DNA of 64,000 nucleotides from NCBI GenBank assembly GCA_007692585.1, contig REBU01000064.1, positions 1-64,000 on the forward strand, in the 5' to 3' direction. A program made the translations under genes and the position numbers. Position 1 is the stretch's first letter, and each line of letters opens with the position of its first letter. Below the pieces are notes generated by a model. The model was given only the letters and a program-made list of their open reading frames with translations. It was not told where the DNA came from and did no database searches. Origin of the DNA: Paracoccaceae bacterium (GTDB taxonomy: Bacteria > Pseudomonadota > Alphaproteobacteria > Rhodobacterales > Rhodobacteraceae). Positions 49,498 to 59,260 of this stretch are shown here, piece by piece.

Positions 49498-49510
49498 TGT
49501 ATGGGTCGGC

Positions 49511-50863
49511 TTAGCGCATTGCGTTCCAACGCGACTGGATCGCGCCAGCCACATTCTCGGCGTCGACACCGGTCACGAAATCGACCATTCCCGTCCAGAA
49601 GGCACCTGCACCAATCTCGCCTGGCATCAGATCCGAGGCGTCAAAGCGGAACGTGGTTGCATCCGCGAGAATTTCACCCTGCGCACGCTCGGAATCGCTG
49701 GCATAGGTCTCGAGATTGACCCCCGCATGCGCAGTCAGGAACCCGCCCTGCGCCATCCACAGCTCATGCGCGATAGGCAGCTTGAGGAATTCGATCATCG
49801 CCTCTGTCGCCTCGGAGGGATTGGTGATGGCGAAGAGCGTGCCTGCGCCCAGCACGGGACGACCCAGATCGCGCTCCTCGAAAGCCGGGAAGTAGAAGAA
49901 ATCAACATCCTGTCCGACTTCTGTGCCTTCGGGGAAGAATGCGGGGATGAAGGACGCCTGACGGTGCATGTAGCACGCGGGTGGGATCTGGAAGAGCCCC
50001 GCCGGGCTGTCGCGGAAATCGGTCGTGGCCACGGCCTCTGCCCCGCCCTGGACGAAATCATCGTTGCGCACGAACCAGCCGAAGGCGTCAATCGCCTCGA
50101 CGACGGCGGGATCATCAAACGGCAACTCATTGGTCACCCACTGGTCGTAGATCTCTGGCTCATGCAGGCGCAGCATCATGTCTTCGACCCAGTCGGTTGC
50201 AGGCCAGCCCGTCGCCGCACCAGAGCCCAGACCGATGCACCAGGGCGTGCCCCCATCTTCGACGATCTGTTCAGTCAGCGCCTTCAGCTCTTCCATCGTC
50301 TCGGGGATATCATAGCCCATTTCGTCGAAAGCATCGGGCGAGTACCAGACCAGCGACTTCAGATCGACACGGTAGAACAGACCATAAAGCTGATCGTTGC
50401 CATCCGGGTCCGCGTAGGTGCCCAGATCGACCCAGCTCTGCCCGGCGGCATAATTCTCGCGCACAAACTCATCCGTGCCCTCGGGCAGCGGCGTCAGCAA
50501 ACCTTGCGCGGCCATATCGGCTGCCAGACCAGGCTGTGGGAAAACCGCCAGATTGGGCGCACTGCCTGCGCGGGTAGAAATGACAATATCCTGCTCAAAG
50601 CTGTCAGACCCCGAATAACTTACAGTCGCCCCGGTCGCCGCTTCGAAATAGGCAAAGATATTAGCGACCTTCTCGCGCTCATTGCCCGTCCAGGGGCCCG
50701 TGATCTCAACGCGCTGGCCTGCTAGATCGGCCGACTCGGCGAAGGCGTCATAGCTGTCCCAGGTGAAGTTGCCCTCGCCCGGTGCGAAGATCAGGTCCTG
50801 CGCGCTGGTGCCGGATGCGAACAGCGCGATTGCGGCAGCGCTGGCATAAAGTCTGGATTTCAT
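49511..50863 (-). CDS. aglE: Alpha-glucoside ABC transporter substrate-binding protein
   Basis: Signal peptide; family 1 SBP; 'GPWTGNEREKVANIFAYFEAATGATVSYSGSDSFEQDIVI'; first gene of agl order. Confidence 0.92.
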   Translation of the reverse strand: MKSRLYASAAAIALFASGTSAQDLIFAPGEGNFTWDSYDAFAESADLAGQRVEITGPWTGNEREKVANIFAYFEAATGATVSYSGSDSFEQDIVISTRAGSAPNLAVFPQPGLAADMAAQGLLTPLPEGTDEFVRENYAAGQSWVDLGTYADPDGNDQLYGLFYRVDLKSLVWYSPDAFDEMGYDIPETMEELKALTEQIVEDGGTPWCIGLGSGAATGWPATDWVEDMMLRLHEPEIYDQWVTNELPFDDPAVVEAIDAFGWFVRNDDFVQGGAEAVATTDFRDSPAGLFQIPPACYMHRQASFIPAFFPEGTEVGQDVDFFYFPAFEERDLGRPVLGAGTLFAITNPSEATEAMIEFLKLPIAHELWMAQGGFLTAHAGVNLETYASDSERAQGEILADATTFRFDASDLMPGEIGAGAFWTGMVDFVTGVDAENVAGAIQSRWNAMR

Positions 50864-50949
50864 TGTCTTCCTCCCAAGGTTGACGGTTGTTTTACACCAC
50901 TTTGACGGGGTGCTTTTCCGATCCCTGCGCCTCTGGAATCACCCATGTC

Positions 50950-50963
50950 CCAAAGCGCTTTGG
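50950..50963. promoter_or_regulatory. LacI-family operator candidate CCAAAGCGCTTTGG
   Basis: Perfect 14-bp palindrome in the aglE/aglR divergent intergenic region, form typical of LacI-family sites. Confidence 0.7.
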
Positions 50964-51135
50964 ATAGCGGCAAGTTGGCTGAACAGGCAAATGCTGTCAA
51001 TGAAATTTATCGCAAAGCCTATGAATTTCATGGCCTTTTTGCAGGTGCAGAAAAATCGGCCGCGACAGAATTTGCTTTTCAGCGCAACATTTATTTGCGT
51101 AGTATCGCGCCGATTCAACACGCTTTGAGACAAAA

Positions 51136-52167
51136 ATGACTGTGACCCTGAAACAGCTGGCAGCGTCGCTGGGACTCTCGCCCACAACGGTCAGCCGTGC
51201 GCTTAACGGCTTTCCAGAGGTCAATGCCGCCACGCGCAAACGTATCCTGCAGGCCGCCGCCGAGGTCGAATACCGACCCAATACCCGCGCCAAAAGCCTT
51301 GCGACAGGGCGGGCACAAGCGATCGGGCATGTGATCCCGGTCTCGACCAGCCATGAGATCGTGAACCCGATCTTTGCCGATTTCATCGCAGGCGCAGGCG
51401 AAACCTATTCCAGCGCAGGCTATGAGATGATCCTGCGCATCGTCCCGGACGCGGAGGAAGCGCGTGCATATCGGGATCTGGTCGCACGCGGGGCCGTAGA
51501 TGGGGTGATGGTCCACGCGCCGCTGCGTCACGATCCGCGCGTGGCACTGCTGACAGAGTTGGGACTGCCTTTTCTGGTGCATGGCCGCACCAGCGACGTG
51601 GCTCGCCCCTATTCCTGGCTCGACATCAACAACCAGCGCGCATTCCGACGCGCCACACAATTCCTGACCGAGTTCGGCCATCGCAGGATTGCGCTGATCA
51701 ACGGGCTGGAAAACATGGATTTCGCCCAGCGCCGTCGCAATGGCTATCTGGAAGCGCTGCGCGATGCCGCGATTTCCCCGGACGAGGCCCTGATCCGTAA
51801 TGGCGAAATGACTGAACCTTATGGCTACCGCGCCATGACCGAGATGGTGCAGCTCCCAGATCCGCCGACAGCGTTTCTCGCCTCTTCCATGATCGTGGCC
51901 TATGGATTGCGGCGCGGGCTTGCGGATCTTGGATTGCGGATGGGCCGAGATGTGTCGATCATCACGCATGATGACGATCTCTCCTATCTCCCCAATCAAG
52001 GCGATGTTCCCGTGTTCACGACAACCAAATCTTCCGTGCGCGAAGCGGGACGACGCGCCGCAAAGATGCTTCTGAAACTGGTCGAAAGTCCGGGCGCGGG
52101 CCCGCTGACCCAGTTGATGGAAGCTGCGCTGGTGGTCGGCGCCTCGACCGGGCCAGTCCACCGATGA
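51136..52167 (+). CDS. aglR: LacI-family regulator of the alpha-glucoside operon
   Basis: HTH 'VTLKQLAASLGLSPTTVSRALNGFPEVNAATRKRI' and periplasmic-binding-like sensor; divergent from aglE. Confidence 0.92.
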   Translation: MTVTLKQLAASLGLSPTTVSRALNGFPEVNAATRKRILQAAAEVEYRPNTRAKSLATGRAQAIGHVIPVSTSHEIVNPIFADFIAGAGETYSSAGYEMILRIVPDAEEARAYRDLVARGAVDGVMVHAPLRHDPRVALLTELGLPFLVHGRTSDVARPYSWLDINNQRAFRRATQFLTEFGHRRIALINGLENMDFAQRRRNGYLEALRDAAISPDEALIRNGEMTEPYGYRAMTEMVQLPDPPTAFLASSMIVAYGLRRGLADLGLRMGRDVSIITHDDDLSYLPNQGDVPVFTTTKSSVREAGRRAAKMLLKLVESPGAGPLTQLMEAALVVGASTGPVHR

Positions 52168-52348
52168 CGCCGATGAGCATTTCTCGCACGCCGCCGCCTT
52201 GCCCTACGCGCCGTGTCGCCACTATGGGCCTTGAAAGGCGCATCGGGCGCATACGGGTGGATTTGACCGCTTGAAGCGCATCCCAAAGGCGTCGTATCAG
52301 GCGCTGCGCGCGGTGCTTGCGCGGCCCTGTCGCTGACGAAGGACGAAA

Positions 52349-53302
52349 ATGACCCAGCCTGACCACCCAGTGCTTGTTGCCGATGTCGGCGGAACCAACA
52401 CACGCGTCGCGCTCGCGCGCGGTCATACGGTCGTGACCGGCTCGACGCAGCGGTTTCGCAATGCCGATCATGCCGGGCTGGGCGAGGTGCTCGCGGCCTA
52501 TCTCGAGCAGCATCGCAGCATACCGGCGCGCGCCGCCATCGCCCTTGCAGGTCCGGTCCAGGGCGCGCGCGGTGAGATGACCAATCTTGGTTGGACCATT
52601 GACGCAGCTTCACTGGCGCAGGATTTGGGGCTGGGCGAAATTGCGCTTCTCAATGACTTGCAGGCGCAGGGTCACGCAGTGGTGCATCTGCCTGACACGC
52701 ATCTGCGCCGGATCCGGGTCGGCCAGCCTGACGCAGCCGGTGCGCGGCTGGTGATCGGGCTCGGCACAGGCGTCAATGCCGCGCCGGTCTATGCAAGCGG
52801 CGCGGGCCATATCGTCCCAGCGGCCGAAGCCGGGCATATCCATCTGCCACTGCGCGGCGCGCAGGATTACCGGCTGGCGGATTGGCTGATCCAGCAGCGC
52901 GGCTTCGCCTCGGTCGAGGATGTCCTGGCGGGTTCGGGGCTGGAGCGGCTCTATGCGTTTCATGCACAGGAAGCCCATTCCGGCCATTGCCTCGATGCCG
53001 GCGCGATTATGGCCGCTATGGACGATGGCGACGCACTCGCGCGGGCTGTGGGGCGGCATTATGTCCGGCTTCTGGCGCAGGTTATGGCCGATCTGGCGCT
53101 GATCACCCTGCCGACGGGCGGGATCTACCTGATCGGCGGCGTCGCGCGGGCTTTCGCGCCTTGGCTGGAGCGCTTCAGTTTCGAGGCTGCCTTCACCGAT
53201 ATGGGGCGCTTCTCCGATCATGTCGCCCGCTTTCCCGTGGCCATTGTCGAAGATGACTATGCCGCACTGACCGGCTGCGCCGCCTATCTCGAGGCACGCT
53301 GA
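52349..53302 (+). CDS. glk: Glucokinase
   Basis: 'VLVADVGGTNTRVAL', 'LNDLQAQGHAV', 'VIGLGTGVNAA', 'GGIYLIGGVARAFAPWLE'. Confidence 0.93.
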   Translation: MTQPDHPVLVADVGGTNTRVALARGHTVVTGSTQRFRNADHAGLGEVLAAYLEQHRSIPARAAIALAGPVQGARGEMTNLGWTIDAASLAQDLGLGEIALLNDLQAQGHAVVHLPDTHLRRIRVGQPDAAGARLVIGLGTGVNAAPVYASGAGHIVPAAEAGHIHLPLRGAQDYRLADWLIQQRGFASVEDVLAGSGLERLYAFHAQEAHSGHCLDAGAIMAAMDDGDALARAVGRHYVRLLAQVMADLALITLPTGGIYLIGGVARAFAPWLERFSFEAAFTDMGRFSDHVARFPVAIVEDDYAALTGCAAYLEAR

Positions 53303-53913
53303 TCACGCAATGGCATGCGCGTGCCAATAGCGTGCAGCACATAGGCGAGGATCACGAAAGCCGCGATCATCGCCGCCATATTGACTGCGACGGCGCCCAG
53401 TCCAAGCTGCGTGACATTCAGAAACGGATAGGGGTAGCGTCCGCTGAGCGCCCCGCGCGCAAGCACATAGATTGCGTAAATCGCAGGCCAGATCAGCCAC
53501 TGCAGCGGTTGGCTGTCGCGCGGCGGATGGCGCGTGACCTCCATCAGCCAGAACCAGAGCATCAGCGCAGGCAGGATCGAATGTAGCGCCTGATCGACCC
53601 ACCAGCGCAGCCCGGTAAAATTGAAGTGATGGGCAAGCAGAAGGTGATACACCAAACCCACCATGATCATCGACAGCGTCAGCGTACTCATCCAGCCGAA
53701 GGCCATGCGCCGCCCTGTCACGGCAATGGTCAGCATGGTCGCGGCCGTCAGAGCATTGGTCAGGATCGTGAAAAATCCTGCCATCGACCACAGCACCAGC
53801 AGCAAGTCCTGCCCGCGCCCCAATCGCAAGCCAAGCTGCGTCAGCAGTGTCGCAAGGCCCAGCGCACCGATCAGACCGGCCGTGATGCGATATTTCGGGT
53901 CCATCGGCGTCAT
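53284..53913 (-). CDS. Pr6Pr family membrane protein
   Basis: Six hydrophobic helices, 'FFTILTNALTAATML', 'HSILPALMLWFWL', 'WPAIYAIYVLARGALSGRYPYPFLN'; 3' overlap of 19 bp with glk. Confidence 0.85.
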   Translation of the reverse strand: MTPMDPKYRITAGLIGALGLATLLTQLGLRLGRGQDLLLVLWSMAGFFTILTNALTAATMLTIAVTGRRMAFGWMSTLTLSMIMVGLVYHLLLAHHFNFTGLRWWVDQALHSILPALMLWFWLMEVTRHPPRDSQPLQWLIWPAIYAIYVLARGALSGRYPYPFLNVTQLGLGAVAVNMAAMIAAFVILAYVLHAIGTRMPLRDQRASR

Positions 53914-53942
53914 CCGTTCATAGATTTATTGCAGACGTATCT

Positions 53943-54722
53943 ATGTCGCAGAAAAGTATTGAAAACCCCTTGCCGCATGCGCCCCTTCACGGCACATCGT
54001 GGCAGATGGATTGGCGAGATGAAGGCATATTGCTGGCCGCGCGCCCGAATGGCGAAGCCCATGCGGTGATCGAGGTCTTCTCGGCGCTCCATGGCCGCCA
54101 TGCCGGCGTCGTGCGCGGTGGGGCGTCGCGCAAACAGGCGGCAGTCTTGCAGCCGGGCGCACAGCTTGACCTGACATGGCGCGCGCGGCTCGAAGAGCAG
54201 TTGGGCAGTTTCACGGTCGAGCTGCTCCGCGCGCGCGCCGGAAACGTTCTGGGCGACCGGCTTGCGCTTGCGGCGCTCAGCTCTGTCTGCGCGCTATGCC
54301 GCTTCGCGCTGCCCGAACGCATGCCCTATCCCGGCCTCTACAGCGAGACCGTTGCGCTGATGGATGCGCTTGGCAGCCCCGGCTGGTTGCGCAGCTACGC
54401 GCTGTGGGAATTGCAACTGCTCGACGCGACAGGATACGGGCTCGATCTGCAGCAATGCGCAGTAACTGGCGCGACTGAGGGGCTGGCCTATGTTTCGCCC
54501 CGCACTGGCCGCGCTGTGACCCAGGAAGGCGCGGGGGACTTTGCCGCGCGGCTTCTGCCATTGCCCGAAGCGCTGACCGATGCCACGTCCCCCTTTGACG
54601 CGGCGCAGATGCGACAGGCCTTGCGTCTGAGCGGGCATTTCCTGCGTCACTGGCTGGCTGAAAATCAGGGCCGCACCCTGCCCGAGGCGCGCGCGCGTCT
54701 GATCGTGGCGCTTGCCCCGTGA
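53943..54722 (+). CDS. recO: DNA repair protein RecO
   Basis: 'WRDEGILLAARPNGEAHAVIEVFSALHGRHAGVVRGGASRK', 'GPLP..'-like mid region and 'YVSPRTGRAVTQEGAGDFA'. Confidence 0.92.
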   Translation: MSQKSIENPLPHAPLHGTSWQMDWRDEGILLAARPNGEAHAVIEVFSALHGRHAGVVRGGASRKQAAVLQPGAQLDLTWRARLEEQLGSFTVELLRARAGNVLGDRLALAALSSVCALCRFALPERMPYPGLYSETVALMDALGSPGWLRSYALWELQLLDATGYGLDLQQCAVTGATEGLAYVSPRTGRAVTQEGAGDFAARLLPLPEALTDATSPFDAAQMRQALRLSGHFLRHWLAENQGRTLPEARARLIVALAP

Positions 54723-54731
54723 TGTTGACGT

Positions 54732-55142
54732 CTAGCCGCTGACAGGCCGCGCCTCGATCACCACGAAAGCCTGGGCCCACGGGTGATCGTCTGTCAGGCT
54801 GACATGAATTACGGCTTCATACCCGGCAGGGGTCATGGCCGCCAGACGTTCGGCGGCCCAGCCCGAGACATGCATCACCGGCTGGCCACCACGCAGGTTG
54901 GTCACCCACATGTCGCGCCACGAAATCCCCATCGCGAGCCCTGTGCCCAGCGCCTTGGAGCAGGCTTCCTTTGCCGCCCAGCGCTTGGCATAGGTCGCCG
55001 CCTCCCCTGCCCTGCGCTCGGCACGCGCGCGTTCCTCGTCACGGAAAACCCGGTTTCGAAACCGGTCCCCGAACCGCTCAAGCGTGCCCGCGATACGCTC
55101 GATATTTGCCAGATCCGTGCCGATCCCAAGGATCATGGCCAC
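54732..55142 (-). CDS. acpS: Holo-ACP synthase
   Basis: '[31 protein letters not shown]', '[18 protein letters not shown]'. Confidence 0.95.
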   Translation of the reverse strand: MAMILGIGTDLANIERIAGTLERFGDRFRNRVFRDEERARAERRAGEAATYAKRWAAKEACSKALGTGLAMGISWRDMWVTNLRGGQPVMHVSGWAAERLAAMTPAGYEAVIHVSLTDDHPWAQAFVVIEARPVSG

Positions 55143-55145
55143 AAG

Positions 55146-55904
55146 CTACATCCGTGCCAGATTCATCTGGCGACGCATTTCCTGAATCGCGGCCTCCAAC
55201 CCGACAAACATGGCCTCGCCAATCAGGAAATGGCCGATATTGAGCTCCACCACTTCGGGAATGGCCGCAATCGGGCCGACATTGGCGAAGTTCAGACCGT
55301 GACCTGCATGGATTTCCAGCCCCAGTTCCTGCCCCAGTGCCGCCGCCGAAAACAGCCGGCGCAATTCGGCATCGCGGGCCGCCTCATTGCCGGCGGCGTA
55401 ATGCTCGCAATAGCTACCTGTGTGCAGCTCGATCACTTGCGCGCCGACACGTGCGCTGGCCTCGACCTGCGCTTCATCAGGCGCAATGAAAAGCGACACC
55501 CGCGCGCCCGCGTCACGCAGCGGCGCGATGAAATCGCGCAGGCGGTTGTCGTCGCCCGCGACTTCCAGCCCGCCCTCGGTCGTACGCTCCTCGCGCCGTT
55601 CGGGCACGATACAGATGGCATGCGGGCGATGAGCGAGCGCGATGCGCTGCATCTCTTCGGTCGCAGCCATTTCCAGATTGATCGGCAGTTGCACCGCCTG
55701 CATGATCGCTGGCAGATCCGCGTCACGAATATGGCGGCGATCCTCGCGCAGATGCAGGGTGATCCCGTCCGCGCCCGCCTTCTGCGCCAGCAAGGCCGCA
55801 CGCACGCAATCGGGATCATGACCACCGCGCGCGTTTCGCAAGGTAGCCACATGATCGATATTCACACCTAGCCGCAGGGGCGCATCTTGGTCGGGAAGGG
55901 ACAT
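55146..55904 (-). CDS. pdxJ: Pyridoxine 5'-phosphate synthase
   Basis: 'LRLGVNIDHVATLRNARGGHDPD', 'GADGITLHLREDRRHI', 'AGHGLNFANV', 'ELNIGHFLIGEAMFVG'. Confidence 0.96.
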   Translation of the reverse strand: MSLPDQDAPLRLGVNIDHVATLRNARGGHDPDCVRAALLAQKAGADGITLHLREDRRHIRDADLPAIMQAVQLPINLEMAATEEMQRIALAHRPHAICIVPERREERTTEGGLEVAGDDNRLRDFIAPLRDAGARVSLFIAPDEAQVEASARVGAQVIELHTGSYCEHYAAGNEAARDAELRRLFSAAALGQELGLEIHAGHGLNFANVGPIAAIPEVVELNIGHFLIGEAMFVGLEAAIQEMRRQMNLARM

Positions 55905-55971
55905 GGTTTCTCCTCGCATCTCTCAGCTGGAACATAGGCGAGACCGCGCAGAACGCAATATCGCAAGCCCA

Positions 55972-56559
55972 TCAGGACCGGTCCTGCTGTTTGCGCGCCT
56001 GCCTGAACCGTTCCTGCAGTTTCTTCAGCCTGCGGTTGCGATAGGCGCGGATGACCGGCAGCGACAGGAAATAAGCGGGCACGCCACAGGCCACACCGAT
56101 GATGATCCCGCCCAGCATGTAGGGCACGAAGACATCCCAGCCGAATGTGTTCAGCTTTTCCCAAGTGACGGAGGCGGAAGTGAAGGCCGCAAAAGCGTTA
56201 CTTCCGACCTCGGACCAGATCGCTCCGAAGGCCCGCATCGCGTCATATGCCTTGACCGATGTTTCGCGGCCCAGAATGAAACTGCCCAATTCCAAGGCGC
56301 TGACCGCGATGATCGGAAAGGTAAACGGATTGCCGAAAAACGTGGCCAGGATCGAGGCAAGGATATTGCCGCGTAGCGCCCATGCCAGCGCCGCAGCCGA
56401 GACGAAATGTAACCCGAAGAGCGGTGTGCAGCTGACCGCCACCCCGGCCGCAATACCGCGGGCTATGCGTTCGGGCGAATCGGGCAGACGCCGCAACCGA
56501 TGCATGACATAGTTGGCCGACCGCCCCCAACCGCCCCCCGGATAGAGTATGTTCGCCAT
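55972..56559 (-). CDS. DUF2062 domain membrane protein
   Basis: 'SPERIARGIAAGVAVSCTPLFGLHFVSAAALAWALRGNILASILATFFGNPFTFP'. Confidence 0.9.
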   Translation of the reverse strand: MANILYPGGGWGRSANYVMHRLRRLPDSPERIARGIAAGVAVSCTPLFGLHFVSAAALAWALRGNILASILATFFGNPFTFPIIAVSALELGSFILGRETSVKAYDAMRAFGAIWSEVGSNAFAAFTSASVTWEKLNTFGWDVFVPYMLGGIIIGVACGVPAYFLSLPVIRAYRNRRLKKLQERFRQARKQQDRS

Positions 56560-56644
56560 TTTCTGGCGAAAATTCCTCGGAGAGCGGCGTTTGAATACCA
56601 AGCCGGGCGACCTTCTACTGTTCAGCGCACGCCCGGTAATCGGG

Positions 56645-58762
56645 TCAGGGACGCAGGGCCGGATCCTGCGACCGCGCCACCCGCGCAACGGCTGTTTCCG
56701 CCTCCAGAGCCGTCATGACCTGATGGAGATGCGAAATGCCGCGAAGTTCAACCTCAGCGAGCAGACGGTAGAAATCAGGCTTGCGATCCACGAAACGCAG
56801 ATCAGAGATATTTGCCTTATGCTCGCCAATCAAGCTGCAAACGCGTCCCAACACACCTGCGTCATTGGAAATCGTCAGATCCAGCGAAACCCCGTAGACT
56901 GCCGGGTGCGTGCCCTCGACCCAACGCAGATCGACCCAGCGTTCGGGTTGTTCGTCATAATTGGCCAGCGCCTCACAATCCATCGAATGGGCCACGACGC
57001 CCTTGCCGCGATAGGTGATGCCGATGATGCGCTCGCCCGGCAGCGGCTGGCAACAGGGCGCGCGGCGAAAATCCGTATCTGCCTCAAGCCCGACGACGGG
57101 TTTGCTGGAATCCACTTCTGGCGCAGCATGTGCGGTCTCGGGATAAAGCACGGCCACCACTTTGCGCGCGCTGAGTTCCGCTGCACCGACACGCGCGCGC
57201 AATTCCGCAATGTCAGGAATGTTAAGCAATTTCGCCGCAGTGCCCAGCGCTTTGGGGCTCAGCTCGCGTCCCGTCGCGTCGAATGCGAGCCGCAACAATT
57301 CATTGCCCAGACGCACGAACCGTTCGCGATCCTCGTCGCGCAGGGCCTTTCGGATCGCGGATTTCGCCCGACCCGTCACAACGATATCGATCCAGCTCGA
57401 TTGCGGGCGCTGGCCCTCCGCGGTGATGATCTCGACCGACTGCCCGTTCCTGAGCCGCGTCCAGAGCGGCACGCGCAGCCCGTCCACTTTCGCCGAGACA
57501 CAGCCATCGCCGATGCGGGTATGGATTGCGTAGGCAAAATCCAGCGGGGTCGCGCCGCGCGGCAACTGAATCACATCACCCTTCGGCGAGAAACAGAAGA
57601 CCTGATCGGAATACATCTCAAGCTTCACATGCTCAAGAAACGCGTCATGGTCGTCGGCGTTGTCGAAGCCTTCGGTCAGGGTGCTGATCCATTTGACAGG
57701 GTCGACCGCAAACGGATTTTCCGAGCGCTTCCCGTCGCGATACGCCCAATGCGCCGCCACGCCTGCCTCGGCCACTTCATGCATCTCGCGCGTGCGGATC
57801 TGGATCTCGACCCGCTTGCCATCGCGCCCTGAAACTGTGGTATGCAATGATCGATAGCCGTTCGATTTGGGCTGGCTGATGTAATCCTTGAAACGCCCCG
57901 GCACCGCGCGCCAGCGTTGATGCACCACATAAAGGATGCGGTAGCATTCTTCGGTGCTGTCCGTGATGATCCGAAAGCCATAAATGTCTGACAGGCGCGA
58001 GAAGGCCAGATCCTTCTCCTGCATCTTGCGCCAGATCGAGTAGGGTTTCTTCGCGCGCCCATAGACATCGGCATCAATCGTGTTGCGGTCAAGTTCCGTG
58101 CGGATATCGGCGCTGATACGGTGCACCACATCGCCCGCCTCGCGCTGCAAGGTGATGAAGCGGCGCAGGATGGAATTGCGTGCCTCAGGATTGAGAACGC
58201 GGAAGGACAGATCCTCCAGTTCCTCGCGCATCCATTGCATGCCCATACGCCCGGCCAGCGGTGCGTAGATATCCATCGTCTCGCGCGCCTTTTGCGCCTG
58301 TTTCTCGGCGCGCATGGACCGAATTGTGCGCATATTGTGCAAACGGTCGGCGAGTTTCACCAGAATGACCCGCAAGTCGCGCGACATGGCAATCAGCAAT
58401 TTGCGGATATTCTCGGCCTGCTTCGCCTCTGAAGAGGTTAGTTGCAGATTGGTTAGCTTGGTGACGCCATCGACCAGTTCCGCGATTTCCGCACCGAAAA
58501 TGCGAGCGACTTCGGAATAGGTCGATTTCGTATCTTCGATCGTGTCATGCAAAAGCGCCGTGATCAGTGTGGCATCATCTAGCCGCATCTCGGTCAAGAG
58601 CGCCGCGACGGCGACGGGATGCGTGAAATAAGGCTCACCCGAATGCCGAAGCTGCCCCTCATGCATCCGCGCACCATAGTCCCAGGCCTCGCGGATCAAA
58701 TTCTCGTCGCAACGGGGATTGTAATTGCGCACCAGCGCGATCAGATCATCCTGCGTGATCAT
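56645..58762 (-). CDS. rsh: RelA/SpoT homologue ((p)ppGpp synthetase/hydrolase)
   Basis: HD 'TALLHDTIEDT', synthetase 'YGRAKKPYSIWRKM', 'QPKSNGYRSLHTTV', TGS 'GATPLDFAYAIHTRIGDGC', C-terminal ACT. Confidence 0.96.
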   Translation of the reverse strand: MITQDDLIALVRNYNPRCDENLIREAWDYGARMHEGQLRHSGEPYFTHPVAVAALLTEMRLDDATLITALLHDTIEDTKSTYSEVARIFGAEIAELVDGVTKLTNLQLTSSEAKQAENIRKLLIAMSRDLRVILVKLADRLHNMRTIRSMRAEKQAQKARETMDIYAPLAGRMGMQWMREELEDLSFRVLNPEARNSILRRFITLQREAGDVVHRISADIRTELDRNTIDADVYGRAKKPYSIWRKMQEKDLAFSRLSDIYGFRIITDSTEECYRILYVVHQRWRAVPGRFKDYISQPKSNGYRSLHTTVSGRDGKRVEIQIRTREMHEVAEAGVAAHWAYRDGKRSENPFAVDPVKWISTLTEGFDNADDHDAFLEHVKLEMYSDQVFCFSPKGDVIQLPRGATPLDFAYAIHTRIGDGCVSAKVDGLRVPLWTRLRNGQSVEIITAEGQRPQSSWIDIVVTGRAKSAIRKALRDEDRERFVRLGNELLRLAFDATGRELSPKALGTAAKLLNIPDIAELRARVGAAELSARKVVAVLYPETAHAAPEVDSSKPVVGLEADTDFRRAPCCQPLPGERIIGITYRGKGVVAHSMDCEALANYDEQPERWVDLRWVEGTHPAVYGVSLDLTISNDAGVLGRVCSLIGEHKANISDLRFVDRKPDFYRLLAEVELRGISHLHQVMTALEAETAVARVARSQDPALRP

Positions 58763-58818
58763 CGCTGCGGCCCTCTGTGACCCTCAGCCAAGCTGTGCCG
58801 GCCCGCAGTCGCCCAAGC

Positions 58819-59178
58819 CTAGCCCGCCTGCCCCTGAGCTTCCATCAACGCCCGCAACATCTGCGCCTCGTTCATGTCGTCCTGCTCGGGCGCGTCATGC
58901 TCTGCGCCGCCCATCAACAAGGCCATGTCATCATCTTCCGGCATGTCGACTTCGATCTGCGTCTGCAGGCTTTCGATCATCCGCTCGCGCAGGCTATCGG
59001 CTGATTGCGTCTCTTCGGCGATCTCGCGCAATGCGACAACCGGATTCTTGTCGTTGTCGCGATCCACAGTCAGCGGCGCACCAGCAGCGATTTCGCGGGC
59101 ACGATGCGACGCGAGTGCGACGAGCTCGAAACGATTGGGAACCTTGTCAACACAATCTTCGACGGTCACGCGGGCCAT
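58819..59178 (-). CDS. rpoZ: RNA polymerase omega subunit
   Basis: '[33 protein letters not shown]' and '[13 protein letters not shown]'. Confidence 0.96.
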   Translation of the reverse strand: MARVTVEDCVDKVPNRFELVALASHRAREIAAGAPLTVDRDNDKNPVVALREIAEETQSADSLRERMIESLQTQIEVDMPEDDDMALLMGGAEHDAPEQDDMNEAQMLRALMEAQGQAG

Positions 59179-59260
59179 TAGCAAGCTCCAGTATATCTAC
59201 AACGCGGGATTAGTCTGCCCTCATACTGCGCATCCCGGCCAGAGACAACCCATCCCAAGC

